From NCBI GenBank assembly GCA_026419775.2, contig JAOPGA020001029.1, positions 1 to 64,000 on the forward strand: a DNA stretch of 64,000 nt, in the 5' to 3' direction. How positions within the stretch are numbered: position 1 is the stretch's first letter; each line of letters opens with the position of its first letter. Below are positions 54,780 to 64,000 of this stretch, in pieces. The stretch is from Acrasis kona. Lineage: Eukaryota > Heterolobosea > Eutetramitea > Acrasida > Acrasidae. The notes under the pieces are model-generated. The model ran no database searches, was not told where the DNA came from, and saw nothing but the letters and a program-made list of their open reading frames with translations. Made by a program: the position numbers and the translations under genes.

Positions 54780-56672
54780 ATGAACCCGATAATTGATACT
54801 CCACCACAACAGCAACAACAACAACAAGAAATCTTCAACGAAGACGGTAACGACTCACAAGATGAGAACTACCCCAACTTTAAAAAAAGGAGGGCAATAT
54901 CACGCAAAGCATGTGAAAACTGCAGAAAAGCCCACGCGTGCTGTAGCGATTCTAGACCATGCAAAAGATGTCTCGGGCTAGATGTACAATGTTTCGACAT
55001 GCCAAGTAAAAAGAGAGGAAGAAAACGGAAATTTAGCAGCGTACAAGGCACTAATGCACCCACTTTTACAAACAACAAAGTTCAAATTGGCTTAAGCCCT
55101 TCCAATGTAGATCAAGTAACACCCAAACAACCTGTAAATGATAATTATTACCATCAATCCATGATACCAAAGAGTCACGCTCAACCTAGTTATGCCTACC
55201 CTCCATACATTATGCAGCAACCAGCATACACGCAGGTCATGCCTTATCCCATGCATCCCCAACACCGCTCATACATGCACACGCTACCGCCACCACATTT
55301 ATACGGTCAACAAACATACCCCATGCATTCACAACATCCTTCACAACCACCTGCTTATGGTTACGTCATGCACGATGAGGTAGGAATGTATCCAATGATG
55401 CCACCACAGCCCATTCAAAACGCTATACAATCAAACAACCTTCCCATAATGTCAAATAACATTGATGGATCTCCCAAACAACCTGTAAATGATTATTATA
55501 GACAACAACAAATACATCAGCATCAACAACAAACACAACAACAACAGCAGACAATAGGAAACGATGATTGTCAGATTGAGATTAGTCTGATCCGAACGTT
55601 ACTAAGAACTAGCAGCATCGCTCCATGCGCCAAGCGTACGGAAACCAACGGACCTGCTTATGTGCTTTACAAGTTCCTCAACGACGATTCCTACACTTTA
55701 CATTTTTGGTCTCTGTTAGAGTCGCTCATAGCGACGCGAATCTCCTTGACCTCAAAGCCATCGTCGACATCAAACCCATCAAAATCAAAACATTCATCAA
55801 AAGCACATTTAAGCACCCCGTGCGTAAGAGGAGAAGACGGAGTTTGTTACCAACATTCGGAATGCATCAAGGATGATTTATTGGACAAGTTCCATTCCTA
55901 CGTTAGACACCGAATGACAGAATCAAGAGATAAGGAACAATTAAGTAATTGTCCGTACCTAATCATGCAACAACAAGATAAGGCCGATCCAGTAGTCAAC
56001 GACAGCATCATGATGCATTGTCCTCACTTGCAAAAATTCGCAGAGAACACAACCGACCACAACCATCAAGTCAGCGTTCGTAACATTTTGGACGATTCCA
56101 ACAGCACCCATCACTCGCCGTCAACATCAACATCAACATTACCAGGATCATCATCATTACAAAATGATTCCCATTCCGAATTAGAGTCATTACCGTCAGC
56201 AAGTAGCCTTCTCAACATGTTCCCCACACAAATCGAAAAACCAATCGATCAGCAACCAGGTCCAGATGAACTTTACATTCGACACGTACTAGACATGTGC
56301 GACGTGGGTGTCATTGTTTACATGTACGAGAGAGGAGACGTTGTGTTATGGAACAACAAGACTGCACAAATGCTTGGTTACAACGAACAAGATTTGAGAG
56401 CAAGAGTGAAAACGTGGATGGACATTTTACATCCCGTTCATTTGCCGTTGGATCAGAGCAGAATGGACGATATTGACGTGAGGCCAATGAACTCGCAAAG
56501 CAAGACGTTTCAGGTAGAGAGTAGTTATTTTTGTCAACATTCGCGAAGTGGTGAAATGTTTAAAATTGCATCACATACCACGAACTTTGTGGAGAAGAAG
56601 TTTGCGGTGTTGAGGTTTGACGTTTTGAAAAATGATAGTTTGTTATCTTCTCAATCTACAAATCTTATATAA
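54780..56672 (+). CDS. Zn2Cys6 transcription factor with C-terminal PAS domain
   Basis: 630 aa, no intron, with a clear ATG. A Gln-rich N-terminus is followed by a perfect binuclear zinc cluster at Cys45, 48, 55, 61, 64 and 71 (spacing 2-6-5-2-6), then a basic linker (PSKKRGRKRKF). The middle is rich in Pro, Tyr, Met, His and Gln with a small internal duplication (SPKQPVNDYYRQQ after TPKQPVNDNYYHQ). Residues about 497-620 form a PAS domain (RHVLDMCDVGVIVYMYERGDVVLWNNKTAQMLGYNEQDL). The Zn2Cys6+PAS layout is that of fungal Ert1/AcuK-type carbon-source regulators and also occurs in dictyostelids. It should bind DNA as a dimer and sense a metabolite or partner through PAS. Targets are unknown. 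Confidence 0.85.
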   Translation: MNPIIDTPPQQQQQQQEIFNEDGNDSQDENYPNFKKRRAISRKACENCRKAHACCSDSRPCKRCLGLDVQCFDMPSKKRGRKRKFSSVQGTNAPTFTNNKVQIGLSPSNVDQVTPKQPVNDNYYHQSMIPKSHAQPSYAYPPYIMQQPAYTQVMPYPMHPQHRSYMHTLPPPHLYGQQTYPMHSQHPSQPPAYGYVMHDEVGMYPMMPPQPIQNAIQSNNLPIMSNNIDGSPKQPVNDYYRQQQIHQHQQQTQQQQQTIGNDDCQIEISLIRTLLRTSSIAPCAKRTETNGPAYVLYKFLNDDSYTLHFWSLLESLIATRISLTSKPSSTSNPSKSKHSSKAHLSTPCVRGEDGVCYQHSECIKDDLLDKFHSYVRHRMTESRDKEQLSNCPYLIMQQQDKADPVVNDSIMMHCPHLQKFAENTTDHNHQVSVRNILDDSNSTHHSPSTSTSTLPGSSSLQNDSHSELESLPSASSLLNMFPTQIEKPIDQQPGPDELYIRHVLDMCDVGVIVYMYERGDVVLWNNKTAQMLGYNEQDLRARVKTWMDILHPVHLPLDQSRMDDIDVRPMNSQSKTFQVESSYFCQHSRSGEMFKIASHTTNFVEKKFAVLRFDVLKNDSLLSSQSTNLI

Positions 56673-56815
56673 AAAATGTTTTTTTAATTTGTGTGCTGTT
56701 CTTCGTAGGATTTCCTCTTTGACCATACCTCTCACAGGTGGTCAGTCATCGTCTAGGCTTTTTTAATTTCCCGCTTTTCTGATAAACTTTACAACATTAA
56801 TGTCTGTTATTGTTC

Positions 56816-59323
56816 ATGAGTGAAGACACACCCAAGCCAGTTGGTGCGTTTTTGCCAACACCACCAAGCACATCAAAAATACGATATGATTTACCGATAT
56901 TTCCAAAACAACCATCTACACCTAGGGCTGCAACTGCATCTGGTAGCTTATCAGCGCGCACTCACCGAGATAATGTATCATTAAATTCAACTGTCAGAAA
57001 AAACTTGCAACTAGCACTTAATCATGCGAACAAAAATGTACAAACAAATAAGTTTAGAAGTTATACCGCTAGACCTGCAACCTCGCCTAAAAGAACAACA
57101 ACAGCTCCAAAGAGAGCTAGAGGTACATTTCTCACGGGGCTCGACGAGGAAGATGATTTAAGCCCCACCACACCGGGAAATAACGATAAAGAAAATAGTA
57201 GGATTTCCTCTCTGACAGCGAGACCCGCACATTCTCCGTTTACATTATTGGATGTAGTTCCACCCACGGAATTTTTGCAATGTGTTGAATCAGCTCGCTT
57301 CTCACCTATAGACCACACAGATAGCGATTTGGGCGTGATTGATTTGGTATTGAACAACAACATTACACCTACCGACATGCCCACCTACATCTCACCTCTC
57401 ACTCATGGTTGTAACGTTCTGTTTGGTGGTTGGATCGATAAATTAGATTCAACCAACGTCACTCATCAGGTATCCAACAATCAAACTTCAATCGATTCAA
57501 TCATATCCCAACGCATCAAGGAACAAAATCTTAAAGCATACAAGAAAGAGAGCCAAGCTTACAGATCACCTAGGAAGAACAACAAGCTTACGTTATTCGA
57601 AAATCATTTAGTTAGCATGGCGGTTGACCCCACTCATCAAAGTCAAGAACGGTCGTTAGCAATTGCAACAGCAAAAGTCATGAACGAAATCAAATTAAAG
57701 GAATCAAACAAGGACCAAACACGAATGGACCAGGACGATATTTCCAACCTCATCCAAACATATGTTCAAGATAAGAGAAAAGCGAACAAGCAGCTGAACA
57801 AATTAAAGAAGGAAGAGGATGACGACCACTACTACTTTAATAACGAACAAAGTCATCATGACCTGCTCAAGATAAGTGCAAGAAGGAAGAAGAAAGCTCT
57901 AGATAATAAACTAAAAGATTTAAGAAATGACCCATACAAATTAGAAGAATTAAAAAATAAGGTTAAGCAGTACACAATTAGCAGGACCAAGAGAGATAAA
58001 ATACAAAAACATATCAAGTTGTTCCAGGTCAACCCACAATCCACACAAGAAGATGACTCTTACTTTAGTCACCAACGGGTCATGGACAGACGATCAACAA
58101 ACTTTGAAACGCACAAAAATAAAATACAAAAAGTGTTATTGAACAAGGATCAAATACATCAGGAGTTGATGGATCAGCTCAACACCAAGTATCAAAATGG
58201 AAAAGAAAAACAAGAAAAGGCGCAGCATGAGAGGGAACAAAGACCGTACAAGGAGATTCTGGCCAAGAGATGTAAAATATTAGCACCTGCTGTTTTGCTC
58301 AGTAATTTTGTGATTAAAGTGGATCAGATCATCACACAAGCACGCATCCAACAACAAGATGAATTAATGATGCAATTGTCCATGAACAAACTAGGTTTCT
58401 ACTTTAGACCCATGATTAGAAGGTTCAAAGAATGGAGAAGAAATAAAGCTAGGAGCGTTATAAGGAGGAATTGTCTGCCTTTGGTTCTATATGTCAAAAT
58501 AAAACTAAGAAAGAGGGCCGCAACTTTAATTGTAGAGTATTTGCAGGATCTAAAAAAAAGCCGTTCCAATACTGTCAAACTGTTAAAATTTATCTCGTGT
58601 GGTGAGTGACATGATGTGAGATGTGCGAAAACTAACGTTCATAGTGAAAAATTGCCAACGTATATCCAAAAACTTTATTACCTGTAGAAGGGCACAAGTC
58701 ATTGCCATTACCTTGTATTATGAAAAGATCCAATCGGAGTTGAACAAGCAAACCCTGGATCGCGAATTTTTATTAATGAGAGACAAGCTTCACGAAGAAA
58801 TAACCAGGTGCCTCAAATTACATAATTCCGTCAAGAAAGAAGAAAAGAAAAAGATTAAAAAATCAGTTTTGGATGCAAAGAAGACATTAAAGGCTTTACA
58901 GGATCTAATACAACAATTGTAAGTTACCTCTCACATCATGTCGAAATTAACCATGATAGTTTGGGTGCCAAAACCAAAAAAATTGGAAGTTTTAATTGGG
59001 CAAGAGGAGTGGAGGATTATGCATTCATGATTGAAATGACAAAAAATGCTCAGCTCATGTGCGACGATTTGCTAATACAATGTTGTCAATTCATGAATTA
59101 CAGTTACAAACAAGTATTCGATACGCAACAGGACATTCGCGATGAATTAATTTGTGAGGATTTGAAACAAAGGAGGAAACAACAAGAATTCAAGGTGTTA
59201 CCTAGACGTGATGTGATGGAACAGTTGGTATTGAAGGGATTGGCGTTGACTGAGGAGCGGACGAGTGGAGTGGTGCAAGCGGATGAGAGCGATGGAGCGA
59301 GTGAATCTGATGAAATAATGTAA
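56816..59323 (+). CDS. Large IQ-like/coiled-coil protein, unknown
   Basis: 807 aa from exons 56816-58601, 58645-58918 and 58960-59323 (introns 43 and 41 nt), all frames fitting. The N-terminal 160 residues are Pro/Thr/Ser-rich and basic (KPVGAFLPTPPSTSKI). Then come charged helices, a Lys/Glu-rich coiled region, and from about residue 535 a string of IQ-like, basic and aromatic helices (FKEWRRNKARSVIRRNCLPLVLYVKIKLRKRAATLIVEYLQDL; ITCRRAQVIAITLYYEKIQ). The end is acidic (ESDGASESDEIM). Multiple IQ-like helices usually bind calmodulin or centrin. Proteins of this build are common around centrosomes, basal bodies and axonemes. The specific family is not recognised. Confidence 0.6.
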
Positions 59324-59366
59324 ATATAGTAAATTAAAATATTTTCGTTAAATATGCGTTTTTGTG

Positions 59367-59448
59367 ACAAAATTATACTGTTTCGTATGTACTATATGAC
59401 TTGGTTGCGTCACATTCTCTAGTGGGATACGAAACAGTATAATTTTGT
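59367..59448. repeat. Perfect 22-bp inverted repeat downstream of the IQ-like gene
   Basis: Arms 59367-59388 and 59427-59448 are exact reverse complements (left arm starts ACAAAATTATACTGTTTC) with a 38-bp spacer. The hairpin starts 44 bp after the stop codon. It could be a 3' UTR stem, a terminator-like structure or a tiny terminal-repeat element. Confidence 0.8.
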
Positions 59449-59688
59449 GTTTGAGGTATCTTCAAGATTCAACTGAAACTTAAATGTTCGTTTGTAAGCA
59501 GAATATATCACATTTATTTTTATTATTCCAAGATCGCAATTATTCGAGTACATTTAAGGCTTTATCAACTAGTTTTTATTAGATCAAAAAATGACTAAAA
59601 TCGGAAAGCGTTCGTACAAGGATATATTATTTTTAGTATTCGCATTATCAATAGCATAGATCTACTTCAAAAAAGGAGGAGTTGTGAC

Positions 59689-59698
59689 TATAAAAAAG
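59689..59698 (+). promoter_or_regulatory. TATA-like box upstream of the CPTCPCG-repeat gene
   Basis: TATAAAAAAG lies 51 bp upstream of the ATG at 59740, matching the position and sequence of the box before the secreted CWTCP-repeat gene (34866). Function is inferred. Confidence 0.4.
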
Positions 59699-59739
59699 AT
59701 AGATCGCGAAGAGTCTAAAAACATTAATAACAAAACAAC

Positions 59740-61851
59740 ATGAGTACTTTGTATCTCGTAATTACATTCGCTATACTTGCTATAGCATCTGCGAGCGTAA
59801 CGCAATCAATTGCTGCTAACCCACCGAGATTAATCTCTCGTACCATCTGCCCAACGTGCGATTGTGGTGTAGAGTTGGACCAATCCAGAATCATTATTAG
59901 TAACCCTAATAACTGCCCAAGGTGCAAAGCGTGCCCAACTCCTACCATGCCCCCAGTCATTAATTGCCCTACGTGTCCATGTGGAATCGAGCCAGTTATT
60001 TTAGAACGAACTATCGACACTTGCCCAAGATGTAAAGAGTGCCCAACACCTACCATGCCCCCAGTCAACTGTCCAACATGTCCTTGCGGTGTTCAATTAG
60101 ATATTATGAAGAAAGTGATAAGAAATATCGACTTATGCCCAAGTTGCAAGGACTGTCCAACACCTACTACGCCTCCGATGACTACTTGTCCCATGTGTCC
60201 ATGCGGGGTTAAAATTGTACCTCGGTCCGGACCTAGAAATATTGATATTTGCCCAAAGTGCGAAGATTGTCCAACTCCAACTCCTACCATGCCCCCAGTC
60301 AGCTGTCCAACGTGTCCATGCGGTGCAAAAGTAGACATTATGAGACAAATCATAAGAAATATTGACCTATGTCCTATATGTGAAGAGTGTCCTACTCCAA
60401 CACCACCCACTACTACTTGTACAATGTGTCCTTGTGGAGTTAAATTAGATATTTTGAGACGAGTAGTAAGAAACATTGATCTCTGTCCTATATGTGAAGA
60501 TTGTCCAACCCCTACAATGCCCCCAGTAGTAAATTGTCCAACATGCCCATGTGGTGCAAAAGTAGACATTATGAGACAAATCATAAGAAACATTGACCTA
60601 TGTCCTATATGTGAAGAATGCCCTACTCCTACTATGTCGTCAACTCCAACATCAACTGTTGCGCCACCGGAAACACTTCCATCCACTCCTACAGCTACCT
60701 TCAATCCTACTGAATCACCAACACCTACAATGCCTCCACTCAACTGCCCAACATGTTCTTGCGGAGTTGAAATAGATATAATTAGAAATATTAATATTTG
60801 TCCAAGCTGTAAAGAGTGTCCTACTCCAACAATGACACCACCTACTACCTTAATTGCTACCTCACCACCAGTTCAACTTACTTTTGTACCAACTATGGTA
60901 CCCTCTACCACCCATCCAACTACTACTGCCTCTCCCCCAACTTCATCTGCACTCACCACAAGTCCCCCAACAACACAATCTCCATCAACTACACAACACC
61001 CTACTACATCAGCTCCTACATTTAATATTACACCAAGGCCAACTACCAGTTCTCCACCCACTACAACATGCCCTCCATGTCCATGTGGTATTGTAGACTC
61101 TAACCTATCAGGTGATAACAATGCATCGCTCGAACGAAGATTGAGCAATCACATAAATGAGTGTCCAGTTTGCAGAGCATGCCCAACGACACAACATCCG
61201 TCTACACAATCTCCACCAACCACACAGCATATATCCACATCAGCCCCGACTGTAAATCTTACTCCCAGACCATCTTTTTCATCTTCACCAACTACAAGTT
61301 CACCAGCTACAACTACATGTCCTCCATGCCCATGTGGTACTGTAAATTCTAACTTATCAGGTGATAATAACGCGTCGCTCGCAAGGAGATCAAAGAATAA
61401 TAACCAATGTCCAGTATGCAAAGTATGTCCAACTACCCAACACCCATCTACATCAGCTCCTACATTTAATATTACACCAAGGCCAACTACCAGTTCTCCA
61501 CCCACTACAACATGCCCTCCATGTCCATGTGGTATTGTAGACTCTAACCTATCAGGTGATAACAATGCTTCACCAGCAAGAGCATTACGAGATTATATTC
61601 ATTGTCCAGTCTGCAAAGCATGCCCAACGACTCAACACCCATCTGCACCATCAACTCCTACTACACAACTTCCATCTACAACATCATCCCCAACAGTAAA
61701 TCTTACTCCCAGACCATCCACTCCTACAACTAAAGTTCCTGGGGCCAACGAGTCTGGCGATAATAATTCGAGCGAAAGAAGTTCAGCAAGAGAATTGAAC
61801 GCTAACCTACCAATTGCACTCATAATGATAATAATTGCTACCCTCTTGTGA
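59740..61851 (+). CDS. GPI-anchor-like surface protein with CPTCPCG repeats
   Basis: 703 aa, no intron. Signal peptide LYLVITFAILAIASASV. About twelve Cys modules follow. The first eight are tightly packed: CPTCPCGxxxD ... NIDxCPxCxxCPTPTMPPV, with C-x2-C-x-C and C-x2-C-x2-C spacing. Later ones read CPPCPCGIV/T..SGDNNAS..CPVCKACPTTQHPS. Thr/Pro/Ser-rich linkers separate them, as in mucin-like surface proteins. The C-terminus is a short hydrophobic helix (LPIALIMIIIATLL) without a basic tail, the usual GPI-attachment signal. Many Cys per module suggest disulphide knots or metal binding. The family is not recognised. A cell coat, spore or cyst wall, or adhesin role is inferred. Repeat units are nearly identical at DNA level in places, so copy number should vary. 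Confidence 0.75.
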   Translation: MSTLYLVITFAILAIASASVTQSIAANPPRLISRTICPTCDCGVELDQSRIIISNPNNCPRCKACPTPTMPPVINCPTCPCGIEPVILERTIDTCPRCKECPTPTMPPVNCPTCPCGVQLDIMKKVIRNIDLCPSCKDCPTPTTPPMTTCPMCPCGVKIVPRSGPRNIDICPKCEDCPTPTPTMPPVSCPTCPCGAKVDIMRQIIRNIDLCPICEECPTPTPPTTTCTMCPCGVKLDILRRVVRNIDLCPICEDCPTPTMPPVVNCPTCPCGAKVDIMRQIIRNIDLCPICEECPTPTMSSTPTSTVAPPETLPSTPTATFNPTESPTPTMPPLNCPTCSCGVEIDIIRNINICPSCKECPTPTMTPPTTLIATSPPVQLTFVPTMVPSTTHPTTTASPPTSSALTTSPPTTQSPSTTQHPTTSAPTFNITPRPTTSSPPTTTCPPCPCGIVDSNLSGDNNASLERRLSNHINECPVCRACPTTQHPSTQSPPTTQHISTSAPTVNLTPRPSFSSSPTTSSPATTTCPPCPCGTVNSNLSGDNNASLARRSKNNNQCPVCKVCPTTQHPSTSAPTFNITPRPTTSSPPTTTCPPCPCGIVDSNLSGDNNASPARALRDYIHCPVCKACPTTQHPSAPSTPTTQLPSTTSSPTVNLTPRPSTPTTKVPGANESGDNNSSERSSARELNANLPIALIMIIIATLL

Positions 61852-62418
61852 AATAAAAATCAAACTTTATTACTACACAAAACAACTCATACTTCCTGCT
61901 AACCCTTGTGTAGGTCTCTTATTTTCTCCTGACCACCCAACATATAATAAAATAACAATAACGACAGATATATAAATGTGGACCTAAATGATTGTTCTTT
62001 TAAATATTCATAAATCTTGAGGTCGTTGCCTAGCCTCGGCCATACACATTTTTTCTATATTTTATAGGTACAAAAAGACCGGTCTCCTCATCTTCTATAG
62101 TATTAACGCTATCCAGTCATAATATAATTACTTGATGTAATTTCATCATGTACTTCAAAAAGCGACTCTGCTTGATGCTCCACAAATTGCAAAAAGTGGC
62201 ACTATGATTCTTTCCAAAAAGTTTGGTGATTTATACTCTTTGATTATTCATGAGAGCACATCTTTACCGGTTGCTTTCGATTTTGCACTTTCTTGCATGA
62301 ATAATATGGATGGAAATGTCAGTTCTTGATGTCATACCCTCTGCTACAGCAAATTCTGAGCATAGTTGTATACACTTTCATGTACAAAGCGTGCGATATT
62401 GCTTACAAAAACTTCTAA
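61852..62418. other. Intergenic stretch with a short gene remnant
   Basis: At about 62158-62330 a plus-strand frame reads coding-like (LQKATLLDAPQIAKSGTMIL .. VAFDFALSCMNNMDGNVSS, then TGA) but has no start, acceptor or partner. It may be the end of a lost gene. The rest is AT-rich and featureless and includes the promoter of the dipeptidase gene. Confidence 0.45.
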
Positions 62419-63990
62419 ATGAACCCAACCATAACTCTGATATTGCTATTACCCCTGGTCATAGCGTATACAGTTTTGTCAGATGACTTTTATGCTGAGA
62501 ATCCTAACCTCATTATTCTCAAAAATGATACATGCATGCCACTAATCGACCTAGAACCGAAGATAGTATTTAACTACTTTTGTGGAATAACAAAGACACC
62601 AAGACCGAGTGGGAAATTACATTTGATCACCAAATATTTAGAAGAGTTTGCCACAAAGCATTATTTTGAATTCAAAAAGGATGAGATCGGCAACATTCTT
62701 GTTAAAGTGCCTGCATCAAGAGGGTTTGAAAATTCAAAGTCCCTATGCCTACAATCACACATTGATATGGTTGCAGAAAAAGATGAAGCCCACAAAGACT
62801 TTGATTTTGATTCACAACCCATTCAACTTATTCTTGATGAGGGATGGTTAAGGGCAAATGGCACAACACTGGGAGGAGATAATGGTTTAGGAATGTCCCT
62901 TGCGCTTTCTGTCGCAACAGATCCAACAATAAAGCATGGTCCACTTGAACTTTTGTTTACAGTTGATGAAGAGGTCGGCCTAATTGGTGCCACCGGTTTG
63001 CAGAAAGGTTTTGTTAACTCCCATCATGTTCTTAACTTGGACGGCTCTTTTAGTCCAATCATTATTGGTTGTGCAGGTGGCAAAACCACAACAGGCACAC
63101 TAAACTATAAAACAGAAACTTCTTCCGGCCCTACTTTGGGCATTACAATAGAAGGTCTTCGCGGCGGCCACAGTGGTGTTGATATCACCAAGCAAAGAGC
63201 CAATTCCATCAAGCTTTTAGCTCGAATCTTGCTTGAACTTATAGTTCAACATGTTGATTTTAAATTGGTCTCTTTAGAAGGTGGTGGCGCTGATAATGCA
63301 ATTCCAAGGTATGCCCATGCCTTTATTAGAGTCCATGATGTAAAAAAGGTACAAGATATCGTCTCTACTATTGCAGAGAATGCAAAGATTGAATACGCCT
63401 TGTCAGATCCTAGTATCAAAATCTCAACACAAAATGTTGAAGGTATTGACGACAATATTGTGCATGATGATGCAATTAAAATGATCTTAACGCTTAATGC
63501 ACTACCTCACGGATGTACTGTGTTGAACTTGGAACAAGGGCATAACAAAGCGAGGACAAGCACAAACCTGGCAAGTATCAAAACAGCAGATGGCGTCTTC
63601 ACTGTTTTGACCTCACAGAGGAGCGATTATGATAGCGAACGAGATGAAATAACTAATAATGTAATATCGGTGTTTAAACTTGCCAAGTTCGAACAAGTAA
63701 AAGTTGATGGAGTCTATCCTGGCTGGATTCCCAACTTGAATTCTGCACTCTCCAAAACTGCTCAGCAAGTGTTCAAAACATTGTTTAATAAAGATGTAGA
63801 ATTAACCACCATTCATGGAGGATTAGAAGCAGGTATCATCACCACCAAGATTGATGATGAATACAATGCTGATGCTATATCCTTTGGAGTGCATGTGGAT
63901 GACGCTCACTCCCCTACTGAAAAATTCCGTGTTGCTGATTTGGAACCTGCTTATAATTTCATCAAAGCACTTGTAGATGCACTCAAATAA
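62419..63990 (+). CDS. pepD: PepD-type M20C dipeptidase (cytosol nonspecific/Xaa-His dipeptidase)
   Basis: 523 aa, no intron, ending 10 bp before the window edge. The first ATG gives a hydrophobic start (TITLILLLPLVIAYTVL), a likely signal peptide, so the enzyme is probably lysosomal or secreted, unlike the cytosolic bacterial enzyme. Zinc-site motifs of the M20C family: LQSHIDMV (His114), TTLGGDNGLG (about Asp153), TVDEEVGLIGA (about Glu183-184), and NLDGS. Further family traits: the GHSGVDI dimerisation-lid His and the C-terminal IHGGLEAGII and DAHSPTE zinc ligand. The reaction is hydrolysis of dipeptides with broad specificity. PepD is common in bacteria and patchy in eukaryotes, so ancient transfer is possible. 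Codon use does not differ visibly from the neighbours. Confidence 0.93.
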   Translation: MNPTITLILLLPLVIAYTVLSDDFYAENPNLIILKNDTCMPLIDLEPKIVFNYFCGITKTPRPSGKLHLITKYLEEFATKHYFEFKKDEIGNILVKVPASRGFENSKSLCLQSHIDMVAEKDEAHKDFDFDSQPIQLILDEGWLRANGTTLGGDNGLGMSLALSVATDPTIKHGPLELLFTVDEEVGLIGATGLQKGFVNSHHVLNLDGSFSPIIIGCAGGKTTTGTLNYKTETSSGPTLGITIEGLRGGHSGVDITKQRANSIKLLARILLELIVQHVDFKLVSLEGGGADNAIPRYAHAFIRVHDVKKVQDIVSTIAENAKIEYALSDPSIKISTQNVEGIDDNIVHDDAIKMILTLNALPHGCTVLNLEQGHNKARTSTNLASIKTADGVFTVLTSQRSDYDSERDEITNNVISVFKLAKFEQVKVDGVYPGWIPNLNSALSKTAQQVFKTLFNKDVELTTIHGGLEAGIITTKIDDEYNADAISFGVHVDDAHSPTEKFRVADLEPAYNFIKALVDALK

Positions 63991-64000
63991 ACAATAACTT

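Noticed and set aside
60093-60743. Long minus-strand Gly/Val/His-rich frame inside the CPTCPCG gene
   Set aside because: Antisense of the Cys/Thr-rich repeats. The composition is an artefact of complementing the repeat codons.
1-64000. tRNA, rRNA or snRNA genes
   Set aside because: I looked for cloverleaf-like and conserved box sequences and saw none I could support. A tRNA scan would be decisive.

Overview
This is eukaryotic nuclear DNA from a protist-like organism. It has spliceosomal introns (GT..AG), the standard genetic code (TAA, TGA and TAG all end plausible genes), no operons and a moderate A+T bias. The gene content combines SCAR/WAVE actin control (NCKAP1), a CHASE sensor, Zn2Cys6+PAS and IPT transcription-factor-like proteins, a DEAH helicase fused to an RBR ubiquitin ligase, a Crinkler-like NTPase and Cys/Thr-rich secreted repeat proteins. 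This mix fits a free-living amoeboid or zoosporic protist (Amoebozoa or Heterolobosea first, a zoosporic fungus less likely). The species cannot be fixed from the sequence. All 29 introns I could place in supported genes are 34-48 nt long.

Layout. 0-5.2 kb is a transposon graveyard: the 3' end of a LINE (RNase H plus zinc finger), an inverted duplication of a CCHC/Gag-like fragment, a broken copy of a DDE-like transposon and a CACTA-like fragment. 5.9-8.4 kb holds a Crinkler-like NTPase gene. 9.3-40.5 kb is a compact block of core and accessory genes: CTR9, SNU13, a CHASE+PAS receptor, a TPR/Mlp-like nuclear basket coiled coil, a type I membrane glycoprotein, a CorA/Mrs2/ALR-type Mg2+ channel, a cytochrome P450, a USP8-dimerisation-domain protein, an IPT protein, a short LRR protein, the DEAH-RBR helicase, a secreted CWTCP-repeat protein, NCKAP1 and a small two-exon gene. 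40.5-49.5 kb is a second transposon zone: a CACTA-like ORF, an orphan ORF, a second DDE-like copy carrying a LINE 3' insertion with a 15-bp target duplication, a Tc1/IS630-like element with 13-bp terminal inverted repeats, and several decayed ORFs. 49.5-64 kb returns to genes: an F-box/ankyrin-like protein, AP-3 mu, a CGR1/CCDC86-like nucleolar protein, a Zn2Cys6-PAS regulator, an IQ/coiled-coil protein, a GPI-anchored-like CPTCPCG-repeat protein and a PepD-type dipeptidase.

The genes do not form a single pathway. CTR9 and SNU13 share a 105-bp divergent promoter and serve transcription elongation and splicing or snoRNP assembly. Several convergent pairs are almost touching: the stop codons are 3, 8 and 10 bp apart, so their 3' UTRs must overlap. 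The best leads for something new are the two secreted Cys-repeat proteins, both with a TATA-like box just upstream; the CHASE-PAS protein without an output domain; the Crinkler-like gene; the orphan 240-aa ORF at 41.6 kb; and the rearrangements among the transposon copies.
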